From Ichthyophis bannanicus (lineage: Eukaryota > Chordata > Amphibia > Gymnophiona > Ichthyophiidae), in the NCBI GenBank assembly GCA_033557465.1, contig CM066031.1, forward strand, positions 1,066,814,444 through 1,066,878,443: a stretch of DNA of 64,000 nucleotides, given 5' to 3'. The first letter of the stretch is position 1; the number at the start of each line of letters is the position of its first letter. The translations under genes and the position numbers were made by a program. This document shows, piece after piece, positions 27,013 to 38,135 of this stretch. The notes under the pieces were generated by a model, which had not been told where the DNA came from, searched no databases, and saw only the letters and a program-made list of their open reading frames with translations.

Positions 27013-27180
27013 GAGAGAAATTAGACTTACCTGCTAATTGTTGTTCCTTGAGGAACTCCAGTCCAGTCCCTCACCACTGGGTAGTGCACCTCCTCCCACA
27101 GCTTGGAGACTGAGCATGTCAGATTCTGATGTCACTTGGACTAATACCAATGGCACCTCTCACCAGCTCCCAGTGACCTA
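27013..27180. repeat. DIRS F left inverted terminal repeat
   Basis: TTAGACTTACCTGCTAATTG, GTTCCTTGAGGAAC and CAGTCCAGTCCCTCACCACT align with the outer parts of the B and H left ITRs. The partner at the right end is absent. Confidence 0.75.
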
Positions 27181-27466
27181 ATGACAAAGCAAACTCAGAG
27201 GAGCAACAAATAAGTAGTTTAAATAACAATAACCAACCATCAAACTAGTTAAACTGTAATTTAAACTGTTACTTACCCCCCCCCCCCAATAAGATGGAAC
27301 TCCCTCCGCTCTCCCCGAAAGAGAGAAAGAAAAATAAATGTAGCGAGAGAAAACAAAGATGAAGTGAAGAGATAAATCCGAAAGACCACAACCTTGCACC
27401 TGTCTCGTGATCCGGCCCTGCCGACCGCAGAAACGAGATCCGCATCAGACGAACGAACTCCGGGTG

Positions 27467-27569
27467 GGATCCGAGACTGAACTGGAGTTCCTCAAGGAAC
27501 AACAATTAGCAGGTAAGTCTAATTTCTCTTTCCTTATCGTCCCTCCAGTCCAGTCCCTCACCACTGGGA
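27467..27569. repeat. DIRS F internal complementary region (ICR)
   Basis: GGATCCGAGACTGAACTGG to GGTAAGTCTAATTTC complements the left ITR. TTTCCTTATCGTCCCTCCAG to CACCACTGGG preserves the sequence of the lost right terminus, which resembles that of B (ATAAGGAA end). Confidence 0.82.
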
Positions 27570-27586
27570 TGTAGCAGAGCAGTAAA

Positions 27587-28600
27587 CTAATGGGAGGGAC
27601 CTGCCAGACTGGCCCGCAAAACTGCTGAACCGAAACAGGCATTCCCCGCTGCCTGGACATCTAGACGATAATGCATACTGAAGGTATGCAGAGAAGACCA
27701 GGTGGCCGCCCTGCAAATCTCTACCGGTGGCACCAAACTAAACTCTGCCCATGAAGCAGCCTGAGCTCTGGTAGAATGAGCCCGCAAACCTAGGGGGCAC
27801 CTGGCGCCCCTGCAAGATATAAGCCGACACTATGGCTTCTCGGACCCATCTGGAAATGGAAGCTTTGACCACCACTTTGCCCCTTCGTGGACTTCCAAAG
27901 AAAACAAACAAGCGATCCGACTTGTGGAAACTCTTCGGCACCTTCAAGTAACGCCGAAGAGCTCTCTTCACATCCAGCAAACGCATATTGTGTTCCGAAC
28001 TACTGTCAGTCAAGCTCCCCAAAACTGGTAAAGACACCGGCTGATTGACATGAAACAGACACCACCTTCGGCAGGAAAGATGGAACAGGTTCCCACGAAA
28101 AAGACAGGAATGGTTCTCAGCACGATAAAGCCTGCAACTCTGAGATCCTGCGCGCCGAGCAGACTGCCACCAAGAAAACTGTCTTCAGAGTCAAATCCTT
28201 CACAGAGGTCCGATTTAATGATTTGAACGGCTCTCTCGTCAAAGCTGTCAGGACCAAATTGAGATCCCAAGAAGGAAGCACCGCCCTACGAGGACGACAC
28301 AACCGGGACACTGCCTTTAAGAAGCATAAGACATCTGGGTGTGAACCCAAGGCCACACCCTGAACCTTCGCACGATAACGAGCTGGCCACCAGACCCTTC
28401 TCAAAACCATCCTGCAAAAAAAATCAAGACTTCTGGAACCGAGACTGAGCATGAACGCACCTGCCAAGCCTCGCACCAAGCATCAAAGATACGCCAAACG
28501 CGGACATAAGCTAGCGAAGTTGACTTTTTCCTGGTCAAGAACAAGGTAGAGTTTACAGGTCCCGAACAGCCTTTCCTTCTCAACCTCTCCATTTCAATGG
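27587..28600 (-). pseudogene. DIRS F tyrosine recombinase, frameshifted
   Basis: From 28592: FLTRKKSTSLAYVRVWRIFD (N-domain). Then 28479-28117: LCRPRRAVLPSWDLNLVLTA and VFLVAVCSARRISELQALSC (first Arg). 28037-27738: MRLLDVKRALRRYLKVPKSF, HKSDRLFVFFGSPRRGK and KASISRWVREAIVSAYI. 27787-27587: RAHSTRAQAASWAEFSLVPP (His-x-x-Arg), ICRAATWSSLHTFSMHYRLD (Tyr). All catalytic residues are written in the DNA, but across at least four frames. Confidence 0.85.
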
Positions 28601-28652
28601 CGAGGCCGTAAGCGAGAACCGAGCCACCTGAGGCATCCAGAGCGGACCCTGC

Positions 28653-29545
28653 TCACAGATCCTCCCACACCAGCAGGGCCCACAGACGGCTGTCGAGAAG
28701 ACGGACCAAGTCGGCGTACCACGAACATCGTGGCCAATCCAGGGCAATTAATATCATTCTCCCCCGATGTGCCTCGATTTGCTGCACCACCCAGCCTATG
28801 AGTGCCCACGGAGGAAATACATAAAGGAGACCTTCCATGGGCCACTGCTGCAGCAACGCGTCCAATCCTTCAGACATCCTTTCTCGCCTTCTGCTGAAGA
28901 AGCGGCTCACATTGGTGGATCCGAACGTAGCCATCAGATCCATAATGGGAATCCCCACCTGAGGATTATCTGAGCAAAGACTTCCAAGTGAAGCTCCCAT
29001 TCTCCTGGATCCACAAGAACTCGACTGAGAAAGTCCGCTGTCACATTGTCTGTCTCTGCAATGTGCGTCGCTGACAGCGCTTGAAATTGAGGTTCTACCC
29101 AGTTGAACAAGGCCTCCGCCTCCTGCTCCAGGGCTGCGCTGCCTGTGTCCCCTTGTCGGTTGAGGTAGGCCATCGCTGAAGCATTGTTGGACAGGACCCT
29201 GACTGCTCGTCCCAGCAGCTTGGGCTCGAAGGCGCGGAGTGCCTGAGACACTGCTCGCAGTTCTAGTCGGTTGATCGACCATCCGACCTCCTGGCCTCTC
29301 CAGGTCCCCTGGGCAAAGAGTTCCCCGCAATGAGCCCCCAAGCCCAGCATCTGTTAGCACCGGGACCCACTGTGGCTGCTCGAAAGGCATGCCCACTGCC
29401 AGATTTTCCGGATGAAGCCACCAGAGCAGAGCCTCCCTTGACTGCCAGCGGACAAGGCAACTGTCTGATCAGGGAATCTCACTGATGAGACCAGCGATGG
29501 AGTAGAGATCTCTGCAATGGATGCATGTGCGCCCTCGCCCATGGC
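28653..29545 (-). pseudogene. DIRS F RNase H and MT-like domains, frameshifted
   Basis: RNase H pieces: MLGLGAHCGELFAQGTW, SINRLELRAVSQALRAFE (Glu), VRVLSNNASAMAYLNRQGD (DN changed to NN) and TADFLSRVLVDPGEWE. MT-like: IPIMDLMATFGSTNVSRFFS, LLYVFPPWALIGWVV and RMILIALDWPRCSWYADLVR. Frames switch around 28940 and 29350. Order and spacing match B. Confidence 0.82.
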
Positions 29546-30540
29546 ACTACCTCCAGAGTAACCGCCATCGCTCCGAGCACCAGAAGATACTACCAGGCCA
29601 TCGGTGCCGAGCGCCCCAAAACACTGCGCACCAGAAGACGCAGCCCCTGGGCCCGGTGTTCCAGAAGAAACACAGCACCTACCTGAGTGTCAAACCGGAC
29701 CCCTAGGTATTCCAGTATCTGAGAGGGAGCCAAGCTGCTCTTGGCAACATTGACCACCCAGCCTAGGCTTTCTAGGAGTTGAACCACCCTGGTCGTAGCC
29801 TGTACACTCTCAGTCTTGGACTTTGCCTGGATCAGCCAGTCGTCGAGATAAGGATGGACCAAGATTCCTTCTTTCGAAGAGCCACCGCCACTACCACCAT
29901 CACCTTGGTGAAGGTGCGAGGCGCCATCGCCAAGCCGAATGGCAACGCTTGAAACGGGAAATGCCCCTGAGGCACTGCAAACCGTAGAAAGCGTTGATGT
30001 TCCGGCCGAATAGGAATGTGAAGGTACGCCTCTGTGAGGTTGAGGGATGTCAAAAATTCTCCTTTTCTTACAGCGACAATCACCCACCGTAGCGTTTTCC
30101 ATGTGAAAATGGGAAACCCGAAGACAACGGTTTACCCACTTGAGGTCCAGAATGGGGCGGAAAAATCTGTTCTTTTTGGGAACCACAAAATAAATGGAGT
30201 AGCGATCGCAGCTGTATTGCTCTTGAGGAACCGGGACCACTGCTCTTAGATGCTGCAGTCGAGACGTCGTCTCCTCTACCGCCGATGTCTTGGCTTGCAC
30301 CCTGCAGGTAGATAGGACAAAGGAATCGGCCACCGGCCGAGCAAATTCGAGGGCATAACCCTCACGAATAACTTCTAGCACCCATTTGTCGGACGTGATC
30401 TGGACCCAGGCTGAGAGAAATTCCCGTAGCCGACTTCCCACGGGTTGCTCCCCAACCTGGGCCCCCCTCGCTTCATTGTGACTTCTTAAATCCCGAGGAT
30501 GTGGGACCAGCGAATCCCCTGCCCGCTCCCCGGAATCCAC
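29546..30540 (-). pseudogene. DIRS F reverse transcriptase, frameshifted
   Basis: PVGSRLREFLSAWVQITSDK, DRYSIYFVVPKKNRFFRPIL, LKWVNRCLRVSHFHMEN, then in another frame KGEFLTSLNLTEAYLHIPIR, RFLRFAVPQGHFPF and QALPFGLAMAPRTFTKV, and back to EGILVHPYLDDWLIQAKS with an intact YLDD, WVVNVAKSSLAPSQILEYLG. A compensated pair of frameshifts lies around 30090 and 29880. Confidence 0.85.
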
Positions 30541-30622
30541 GAAATCCTTGCCCGCGCGAGGGAAACCTTCCCCTTTGGAAACCCCCCAGGCGAAAGGAAC
30601 GAAAATGCCAGAAATCCCACGA

Positions 30623-31975
30623 CTACCCCCGAGCTGCTGTCGCTGTCCGACTCAGCTTTGGCTTATCCTCTGGCAAGCGCCCTCCCTTTGACTCGTCCAA
30701 GTCCTTGACCAGTTTTTCGAGGTCCTCCCCGAACAATAGCTTCCCCTTAAAGGGAAGCTTGCTAAGCCTAGACTTGGAGGAACTGTCCACTGCCCAGTTT
30801 CGCAGCCAAAGGCAGCGCCGCGTTGCCACCAAGGACGCCAATGCTGTTTGCCAAACCTCTAATGAGGTCATAGTGGACATCAGCCAGGTAAGCTGCCCCC
30901 GACTCTAATCTGGCCACGTCGGCCAAATGATCTTGTGACACATCAGCTGGCAGCTGCAACCTCTAACCTCTGCGACCAGTGAAGACAGGCCTTCGTCACC
31001 CAAGCCCCACAAATCGAAGCCTGGAGGGACAGCGCATTAACTTTAAAGGCCTGCTTCAACAATGTGTCCACTTTCCGGTCCTGCCCATCCTTGAGGGCTG
31101 CGGTGCCCTCCACCAGAATGGTTGTCTTTTTCATGACCGCCGAAAACAGCTGCATCCACTTGAGGGGAATGAAACATTTTCCGTTCCTGGTCTGCCAACG
31201 GATAGAGGCGATTCATAGACCGAATCCCCCTAAGAGCTGCCTTCGGCAGATCCCACTCGTCCTGGATCATTTGCTTAACTATACAGTGAACTGGAAATAC
31301 AGACTGAGTCTTCCGCACCACTTGGATGAGAGGGTCGTCCTCTGCTGGCTGAGAGACCAATAAATTGAGGGCTTGAAGCGACTCTGTAATCAAGGCCGGT
31401 AGTTCCTCTCTCCGAAAAACAAATATTATCCTAGCCTGGTCTTACAGCTCAGGAATCTTACCCTCTTCGAGCTCTTCCCCGCCTGCCTCAGGCTCCAGCT
31501 CGAAGTCTTCCATCTCCTGCCAATCAGACAAAGGTAGCGGATCCTCACCGGACCAAGCCCTCTTAGCCGGCCCCGCACCCGCTTGATCGGTCTTCTCCGT
31601 GGGGTCGCACCCTGCCAGAGCTCTAAGGGCCAAAACGTCCATAGATGCACCCTGCTGGCGCAAGCAAAAGGCCTGGTGTAGCAACAAAACTCTGGGGAAA
31701 ACACCGCTAGAGCTCCCCCTCTCAGAGTCGGAGGAATAGAGAAACCAGGAACTGCCAAAAGCCACCCCCCGCGGAGATGGGGGAGACTCCAGCGGAGGGC
31801 TAACATCCCTAGACGCCTGAGTCCCCTGCGTTGACCCCGACACCATCTCTTTAGACTTCTCCTGAAGCTCCTGCTCCATACTGGCAGCTTCTGTCGCACA
31901 GCCGCGACACACCCCGGCATCCGAGACCATGCAACAATGGGTACCACAGACCAGGCACTGCGGGCGCATAGGCAT
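30623..31975 (-). pseudogene. DIRS F Gag-like gene, frameshifted
   Basis: Starts MPMRPQCLVCGTHCC with the group 2 two-CxxC knuckle (CLVC, CRGC). An acidic stretch follows, then 31393-31043 ITESLQALNL, DPLIQVVRKTQSVFPVHCIV and KQMIQDEWDLPKAALRGIRS, then VDTLLKQAFKVNALSLQASI, AAYLADVHYDLIRGLAN and KLPFKGKLLFGEDLEKLVKD. Frame changes near 31430, 31140 and 30930. Homologous to the intact B Gag. Confidence 0.83.
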
Positions 31976-32275
31976 TAGCCTTAGATCCTGCGCTCTAAAG
32001 ATACTGCAGGACCGACGAACTCCTTCTCCTCAGAATCTATTAACAGGCTTTGGAAACTCAGCACTACACAATAAAAAAAATTATTATATTTTTTTACTGC
32101 ACAGCCCCGGGTGACCTGCAAAGTCCGATAATGCCTCTTAAACCCCCTGGAAGGCTGGCTACTAGCATAAAATCGCTGATTAGTATTCCCTTGTTTTCTA
32201 GGGGACCAGAAAATACCTGGAATAAAATCCTTGCACTCTTTGCTCCGGTGGTACGAGCTCAATTGTGAGATCTGT

Positions 32276-34390
32276 CAAGAGGACAGTGATCTCTCACTGA
32301 AGCAGTTCCTGATGTACCCTCTGAGGCTTTGGAGGAGCTCAAATAAATGTAATTTGTAAACACTTTGGATGATCTGCAGAACCTATGTGTCTGAGGTTAT
32401 GAGGGGCCACCTCTGGGCAAAAAGAATGAGCCTTCCCCGACTGGAGGGCTTCCACTGTGGTTACTGGTAGAATGGCTATGCTCCAAAGGAACCAGTCAAA
32501 ACCCTGCTCCTGACTTTGGCTGAGGAGCAGGCTGGGCTTTCTGAGGCTTTTCTCATAATGATTGTGGGCGAGGAACCTGTTTTGGTTAGGAGGTTTGGGA
32601 TCCAGGAAAATACTTATGCCTACTAGAATAATAGGTTTTCTTCCTTGGTAACTCCTACGATAGGTGGCCAGTTAGGACGTGTGTGCCTTGAGAGATTACG
32701 AAGGGTGACATCCTACTTTTCGCTGAAGCAAGTTTCTCTTTGCCCTTTTCTCCAAAGAAATTCTCTCCACAGCAAACCTGTCCTGCACAAATTTTTCTAG
32801 GTCTTGGGACTGGAGCCAGATGAATTTCCGGGTGCCAATACCCAAGGCAAAAGCTCTTGATACCGTTTTGAAGGTATCATGAATTGTCCAGACTATGAGC
32901 TTTGAGCAGTCCTTGCCGTGAGTCACTAGGGAACAATACTGTTTCAACTTCTCTGGAGGGAGATGCTGGGTCAGATCAGTGAAGTCAAATATGATGTTCT
33001 TCAAAAACATGCACATGTAGAGCTCTCTTAAGAGGCCATGCGGGCTATGAGCATGGAACTCTGAAAATACCTTCTCCCCAAAGAGCCCAATGTCCGAGTT
33101 TCCCTCCCTGGGGGCACTGAAGAATGATCTTAGAAGGATCTCTTAAAGGTAGAATTGACCACCAAGGAATGGTGTGGAAGATGGGGCTTCTCGAATCTGG
33201 GAATCTTCTGAACTCTATACAGGGAGTTCAGCCTTCTACCGACCAGAGGTACAATGACAGAGTTCTTCCACATTCTCATCTGTACACTCTGCAGGTTGCG
33301 GTGCATGGGCACTCTCACCTCCTCCTTAGGGCCGAGGATTACTGAAGGTTCTCCAACTCTTATGCCCTGGGCTCATCCTCAGTCTCCCAAGAAAATGGCA
33401 TGGCCAGTTCTCTGACAATCTTGGATGGTCATGTCCTCAGGAAGGGACTTGCGCCACTCATGTGGAGAAGGGTCAGACAGAAGCTCAGGAAATCTATCTT
33501 CCAAGAAGTCTTTGGACTCTATATTAGTTATCCAGCCTTCTGAATCCAACTCAGAGAGGAAATCTAAGTACTTCCGAGTCTCTGCCTGGATCTCTCTCTC
33601 CTGACCCAAGGGGATTGGAAGCTCCTTTGGGAGCGATGATGCACCAATGCTTCTCTAGATTTTGAGGGCTCATCAGACCGCAAAACAGAGAGCAATATCG
33701 GCCGGGCAGGCACCTGTGTTGAAGTCCTTCCATGCCCCGATGTCGATACCTCTCCCGCAGGCAAAGCATGCATCTCAAGGATCAGTTGCATTGTTGCCAA
33801 TTGCAATATAGCCAACTGCGAGGCCCCAGCCTGTTACACGGCCAAGAGCATCACGATCTGATCCTCAAGAGCCTGAAGGTGGTGTTTCTACATGGCTGCC
33901 GATTCCGAAGGCTGTAGAGCCTCAGCAACTTCGACCAATATACCCAGAATTTGAACAGGGTTACCAATGGCTTGGTCTCAGCTCTCAAAAGGTCATTGCT
34001 GATCCTAGGATATTATTGAGGATGAGCTCTTCTTCCTTCGGGGCAGCTTAGAAGGGTGCTCTTGCAGACCCTCTTTGCTCTTGACATCATGCCTTGAGGG
34101 GCTCTGATTAAAGTACACCAAAGTCTCCACTCTGCTCAACACAATTTTCCTTCGGCGTCGAAGATGAAACTGAATCCTTCCTCATTCTCGGGTAGAGACT
34201 GATCAATGGACAATGTTCTGGGGCCTTAGGGTGCTTGGCTCCTAGTGGGCTCGAGAACTCCTCAATGTCATGCACTGCCAGTGTCCAATGCAGCCTTTGA
34301 AGCCATCGAGACCAGGAATAGACTCGACGGCACTTAACAAATCCACTGACATGCAGGCTACTCAGCAACTCCAAGTAACTAAGCAACAGT
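32276..34390 (-). mobile_element. DIRS G: decayed group 1 gag and RT start
   Basis: At 32290-32460 the minus strand reads GRLILFAQRWPLITSDT and VLQIIQ, the beginning of a group 1 RT. Upstream, 33016-32696 gives a gag core (KYCSLVTHGKD-like, FALGIGTRKFIWLQSQDLEK, FVQDRFAVERISL). 33609-33379 has EGWITNIESKDFLEDRF and SPHEWRKSLPEDMTIQD, comparable to the region before DFIREVAKGLS in J. No knuckle or ITR is recognisable to the right. Heavily mutated and older in appearance than its neighbours. Confidence 0.65.
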
Positions 34391-34399
34391 TATTCTCCA

Positions 34400-34905
34400 A
34401 GTACTGTTGTTGTTAAGTGCCGTCAAGTCAGTGTCAACTCATGGTGACCCTCTGGATAGTTGTCCTAAATTATGTTCGATCTTCAGTCAGGCGGCTCATT
34501 GTTGATAGACTGGCACCCATAGCTGCTGTTATTGTATCGATCCATCTCATTGCTGGCCTTCCTCTTTTGCGTTGACCTTCTACCTTGAAAAGCATGTCAT
34601 CTTTCTCTAAGGATCTCTCTCTTCGTATGATGTGTCCAAAGTATGAAAGTCGAAGTCTTGTCATCTGAGCTTCTAAACAAAGCTTAGGTTTGATCTCCTC
34701 TAGTACTGACTGGTTTGTTCTTCGGGCAGTCCATGGGATACACAGTATTCGTCGCCAGCACCATAATTCAAAGGCATCAATTGTCTTCCTGTCTATCTTT
34801 TTCACTGTCCAACTTTCACATCCATATGTTGTTATTGAAAATGCCATGGCTTGAACAAGTCAAATCTTTGTATGGAGACAGACATCTCTGCTCTTAAGTC
34901 CTGTA
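34400..34905 (-). mobile_element. RTE/BovB-like LINE, 3-prime end
   Basis: 34847-34470 encodes TTYGCESWTVKKIDRKTIDA, FELWCWRRILCIPWTARRTN, YFGHIIRRERSLEKDDMLFK, EGQRKRGRPAMRWIDTIT and GASLSTMSRLTEDRT. This is the well-known C-terminus of RTE/BovB-type LINE polyproteins. The downstream text reads GTTGACACTGACTTGACGGC on the minus strand, the usual 3-prime region. 5-prime truncated. Confidence 0.8.
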
Positions 34906-35110
34906 GTGATGAAGAAATACTGAGGATGCTGCTAGGAGTACAATCACAAATATGAATACAGGTGGCCCATGTATGATGGTAGCCTGCCACAGATTAAAGT
35001 AGATGTGGCACTTTATCCTGGATGGAAGTGGATAAATCAGAAAGGCACCTCTAGCAAAAGCTATAACTCACTTTGGAGACTGACCAATATTTAGATCTTA
35101 TTATGAGTAA
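34906..35110. other. Unassigned flank of DIRS H
   Basis: No gene or repeat recognised. Ends GAGTAA immediately before the DIRS H terminus. Confidence 0.4.
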
Positions 35111-35273
35111 GAGTAAATTAGACTTACCTGCTAATTGTTGTTCCTTAAGGAACTCTAGTCCAGTCCCGGAACCATAGAGTTGTCAACCTCCACCAGCAGC
35201 TTTGGAGACTGAAAGATTGTCATCGTTCTGATGTCACTGGTACAAATAGGCAAGATCCGCCCCCTACCACCAG
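35111..35273. repeat. DIRS H left inverted terminal repeat
   Basis: Inverted match to 38929-39061 (CCAGTCCCGGAACCATAGAG, TTGTCAACCTCCACCAGCAG, CATCGTTCTGATGTCACTGG, ATCCGCCCCCTACCACCAG). The outer extra segment contains the perfect palindrome GTTCCTTAAGGAAC. Confidence 0.85.
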
Positions 35274-35641
35274 CACCTATTGACAAAGCAGACTCAGCAG
35301 AGCAACAAATAAGTAGTTATATGAAAAAAAATCGAACAAGACGGGGTAGAAGCGAAAAAACAAGAACTACTGCCCCGCCCAAATGCGGTCTGTACATGAA
35401 CCTCTAATGTCACGAAAAGAAAAATAACCGCCCTGAAAAACGGGACTACCGCACTCTAGCGCCCACCAGGGCCTGCTGCAGAAAAAAAAATAGAGTCCCC
35501 CTGAGACCCATTCACATCCCATCTCCTCTCTGTGCTCAACCTCGCCAAAAGAGCCTACTGATCTCCTAGTACCTCTGCACCTCCTCGTTCCCCTCTCTTA
35601 TGAAACTTCAGGCTGCCCGCCATATTAATACTGGGAGGGAT
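35274..35641. other. DIRS H 3-prime noncoding spacer
   Basis: No gene; A-rich stretches (35324-35360) and C/T-rich text between the ITR and the ICR. Confidence 0.5.
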
Positions 35642-35740
35642 CCGGGACTGGACTAGAGTTCCTTAAGGAACAACAATTAGCAGGTAAGTCTAATTTACTC
35701 TTCCTTTGCGTCCCTCTAGTCCAGTCCCGGAACCATAGAG
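35642..35740. repeat. DIRS H internal complementary region (ICR)
   Basis: CCGGGACTGGACTAGAGTTC to CAGGTAAGTCTAATTTACTC, then TTCCTTTGCGTCCCTCTAG to GGAACCATAGAG: complements of the left and right termini. It predicts the joint GCAAAGGAA|GAGTAAATT. Confidence 0.85.
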
Positions 35741-35761
35741 GATGTAACAGAGCAGTGAATA

Positions 35762-35990
35762 TCAACGGGAGGGACCTGCAAGCCCAGCCTGAAGAAAGGC
35801 TGAACCAAAACGCCCATCTCCCCGCGCCTGCACATCCAGGCGATAATGCCGGGCAAAAGAATGCAACGAGGACCAGGTCGTCGCTCTACAAATATCCGCA
35901 ACCGGCACTAAACTGACTTCCGCCCAAGACGCCGCCTGCGCTCTAGTGGAATGCGCCCAAAGGCCCACCGGAACCTCCTTGCCCTCAACT
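35762..35990 (-). pseudogene. DIRS H tyrosine recombinase, C-terminal remnant
   Basis: Reads LWAHSTRAQAASWAEVSLVP (His-x-x-Arg box) and ICRATTWSSLHSFARHYRLD (Tyr), ending near the ICR. The N-terminal two thirds, including the first catalytic Arg, are gone; the frame runs on into reverse transcriptase sequence at the deletion joint. Confidence 0.85.
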
Positions 35991-35994
35991 TCGC

Positions 35995-36680
35995 CCGAAT
36001 CAACCAATCGTCCAAGGATGCACCAGTATCCCCTCCTTGCGAAGCACGGCCGCCACCGCCACCACCATAACTTTGGTGAACGTCCGAGGTGCCGTCGCCA
36101 GACCGAAAGGCAAAGCCTGGAATTGAAAATGCCCCATCGGCACCGCAAAACGCAGGAACCGTTGATGCTCTCGCCGCACGGGGATATGCAGATAAGCTTC
36201 CGTAAGATCTAAAGACGTCAGAAATTCCCCTGACCGGACCGCCGCAATGACAGAACGCAAGGTTTCCATTCGGAAGTGGGTCACGCGAAGGCAACGATTT
36301 ACCCTCTTTAGGCCAGAATCGGCCGAAACGTACCCTCCTTTTTTGGAACCACGAAATAAATGGAGTATCGACATGAACCGCACTGGTCCTCCGGAACTGG
36401 CACCATCGCACCGAGCTGCTGCAGACGCCGCAGAGATTCTGCGACCGCTCGGAGCTTCCGAGGAGCTCTGCACTGGGAAAGAACAAAGGAATCTAAGACG
36501 GGCCGCTGGAACTCCAGAGCATAGCCTTCTCGAATAACCTCCAGCACCCACTGGTCTGAGGTAATTTGGACCCAGGCAGGGTAGAACTCCCGCAACCTTC
36601 CTCCCACGGGCACCGCCGCCACCTGGGTCCGCCTTATCTCATTGCGGCTTCTTGTTACCCGAGGACTGAAAGGAACCAAA
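35995..36680 (-). pseudogene. DIRS H reverse transcriptase, N-terminal half
   Basis: From 36640: VPVGGRLREFYPAWVQITSD, EGYALEFQRPVLDSFVLSQC and RYSIYFVVPKKEGTFRPILA, then a frameshift near 36310 and RVNRCLRVTHFRMETLRSVI, RSGEFLTSLDLTEAYLHIPV and QALPFGLATAPRTFTKVMVV. It ends at EGILVHPW where the internal deletion replaces YLDDWLI by broken text. Confidence 0.85.
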
Positions 36681-38135
36681 TCCTCTGCCTGCCCCCCTGA
36701 ATCCCCAAAACGGCTGGCCACGCACTGGAAACCTGCCCCTCTGCGACTGATGAAAACGAGAGGACCGAAACCTACAAAAATCCCTCGGGAGGCCCCTGAA
36801 CCCCGAAGCTCCATGACCCAGCTTCGGCTTATCCTCCGGGAGGCGACCCCCCTTGGACTCCCCGAGGTCCTTAACCAACTTCTCCAGATCTTCCCCAAAC
36901 AGCAGTTTCCCCCTAAAGGGGAGCTTACTGAGCCTCGCTTTGGAAGACCCATCAGCCGACCAGTTACGTAGCCACAGATATCGGCGAGCCGCCACCACCG
37001 AGGCCATACTCTTGGCCAGTCCGTGGATGAGATCGTAGTGGATATCGGACAAGTAGGCCGTGCCCGACTCAAGCCGTGCCACATCCTCTGTCTGCTCTTC
37101 CAAGAGGTGTCCCTGAAGTCGTTGAGACCACCCTTAAACAGCCTCTCGCCACCCACGCCCCCGCTATCGAGGCTTGCAGAGATAGGGCACACATATCAAA
37201 CACCTGCTTCAGCAAGGTATCCAATTTCCTGTCCTGCCCATCCTTTAAAGCCGCGGCTCCCTCAACCGGAATGGTGGTCTTCTTTGTGACCGCCGACACC
37301 GCCGATTCCACCTTCGGAGAACGAAAGATCTCTTTATCCTGGTCGGAAAGTGGGTATAAGCGGGCTAAGGCCCTAGTCCCCTGCAACACCGATTCCGCGA
37401 GTCCCATTCCTCCTGAATCATATTCTGAAAGACTCTATGGACCGGGAACACCCGTTGCGACGTTCTCATGGCCTGCAAAAGCGGATCCTCCAACGCCTCC
37501 TCCGTAGACGTGGATCCTGCGGGCATGTTCAAAGTCTTTAGCGTCTCAGCAATCAATGCTGGCAGCTCTTCCCGTCGAAACACCCGGACCACTCTACTCT
37601 GCTGCTCCGCGTCCAGTAATTCTCTCTCTTCTAACTCCTCCTCCGAGGCGTCTTCCACATCTAAGTCTTGCGCACCTACCTCCTCATCCAACCCAGCCCC
37701 CGGGCTCTGGTCCAGAATCTCTCTACGTCTCTTAGTCGGGGCCAGCTCCCCCTCCGGAAGGCCCCCCGACCCTGTTCGTTTCCGGCCAGTTGGGCTCTGA
37801 GACCGAGCCCCCAAACTGGGCTGCAGTAAGGCAAAGGCCTTCTGCATCAGCGCAAAGAAATCCGAAGGGATCCCCAACACCCCAGTACCCTGGGATCCCT
37901 CCCCCGACAAAGGAGCGCTCCAAGCCGAGGACGGACCTGCCACCGGCTCCGCAGCATCCAAGGAGGGTGGCCTGGACCCCCTGCCATCGAAGGAAGCTTC
38001 TGTCTGAGCCCCAGAGCCTTCCCCCAAGGCTTTCTCCATGCCCACTGCCTCTAAAGAGCAGGCCTTGCACACTCCAGCTTCCAAAAGCTCGCCGCGCCTC
38101 ACGCCACAGACGAGGCAGCGGGGCTTAGCAGGCAT
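36639..38135 (-). pseudogene. DIRS H Gag-like gene, frameshifted
   Basis: Starts MPAKPRCLVCGVRRGELLEA with CLVC and CKAC knuckle halves. 38135-37410 is open through RRREELPALIAETLKTLNM-type core and FPVHRVFQNMIQEEWDS. It then shifts near 37400 (YPLSDQDKEIFRSPKVESAV, KKTTIPVEGAAALKDGQDRK) and again near 37110 (YLSDIHYDLIHGLAKSMASV, LPFRGKLLFGEDLEKLVKDL). The C-terminus is Arg/Gly/Phe-rich. Homologous to B Gag over its whole length. Confidence 0.86.

Larger units (their letters stand above)
27013..32275 (-). mobile_element. DIRS F: group 2 element, 5-prime truncated
   Basis: Left ITR, ICR, YR, MT, RNase H, RT and gag are all recognisable, in the order of B but with many frameshifts. The right ITR and most of the leader are missing: sequence homologous to the element fades about 300 bp before gag, near 32275, where group 1 debris begins. 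It abuts DIRS E inside its YR. Confidence 0.87.
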
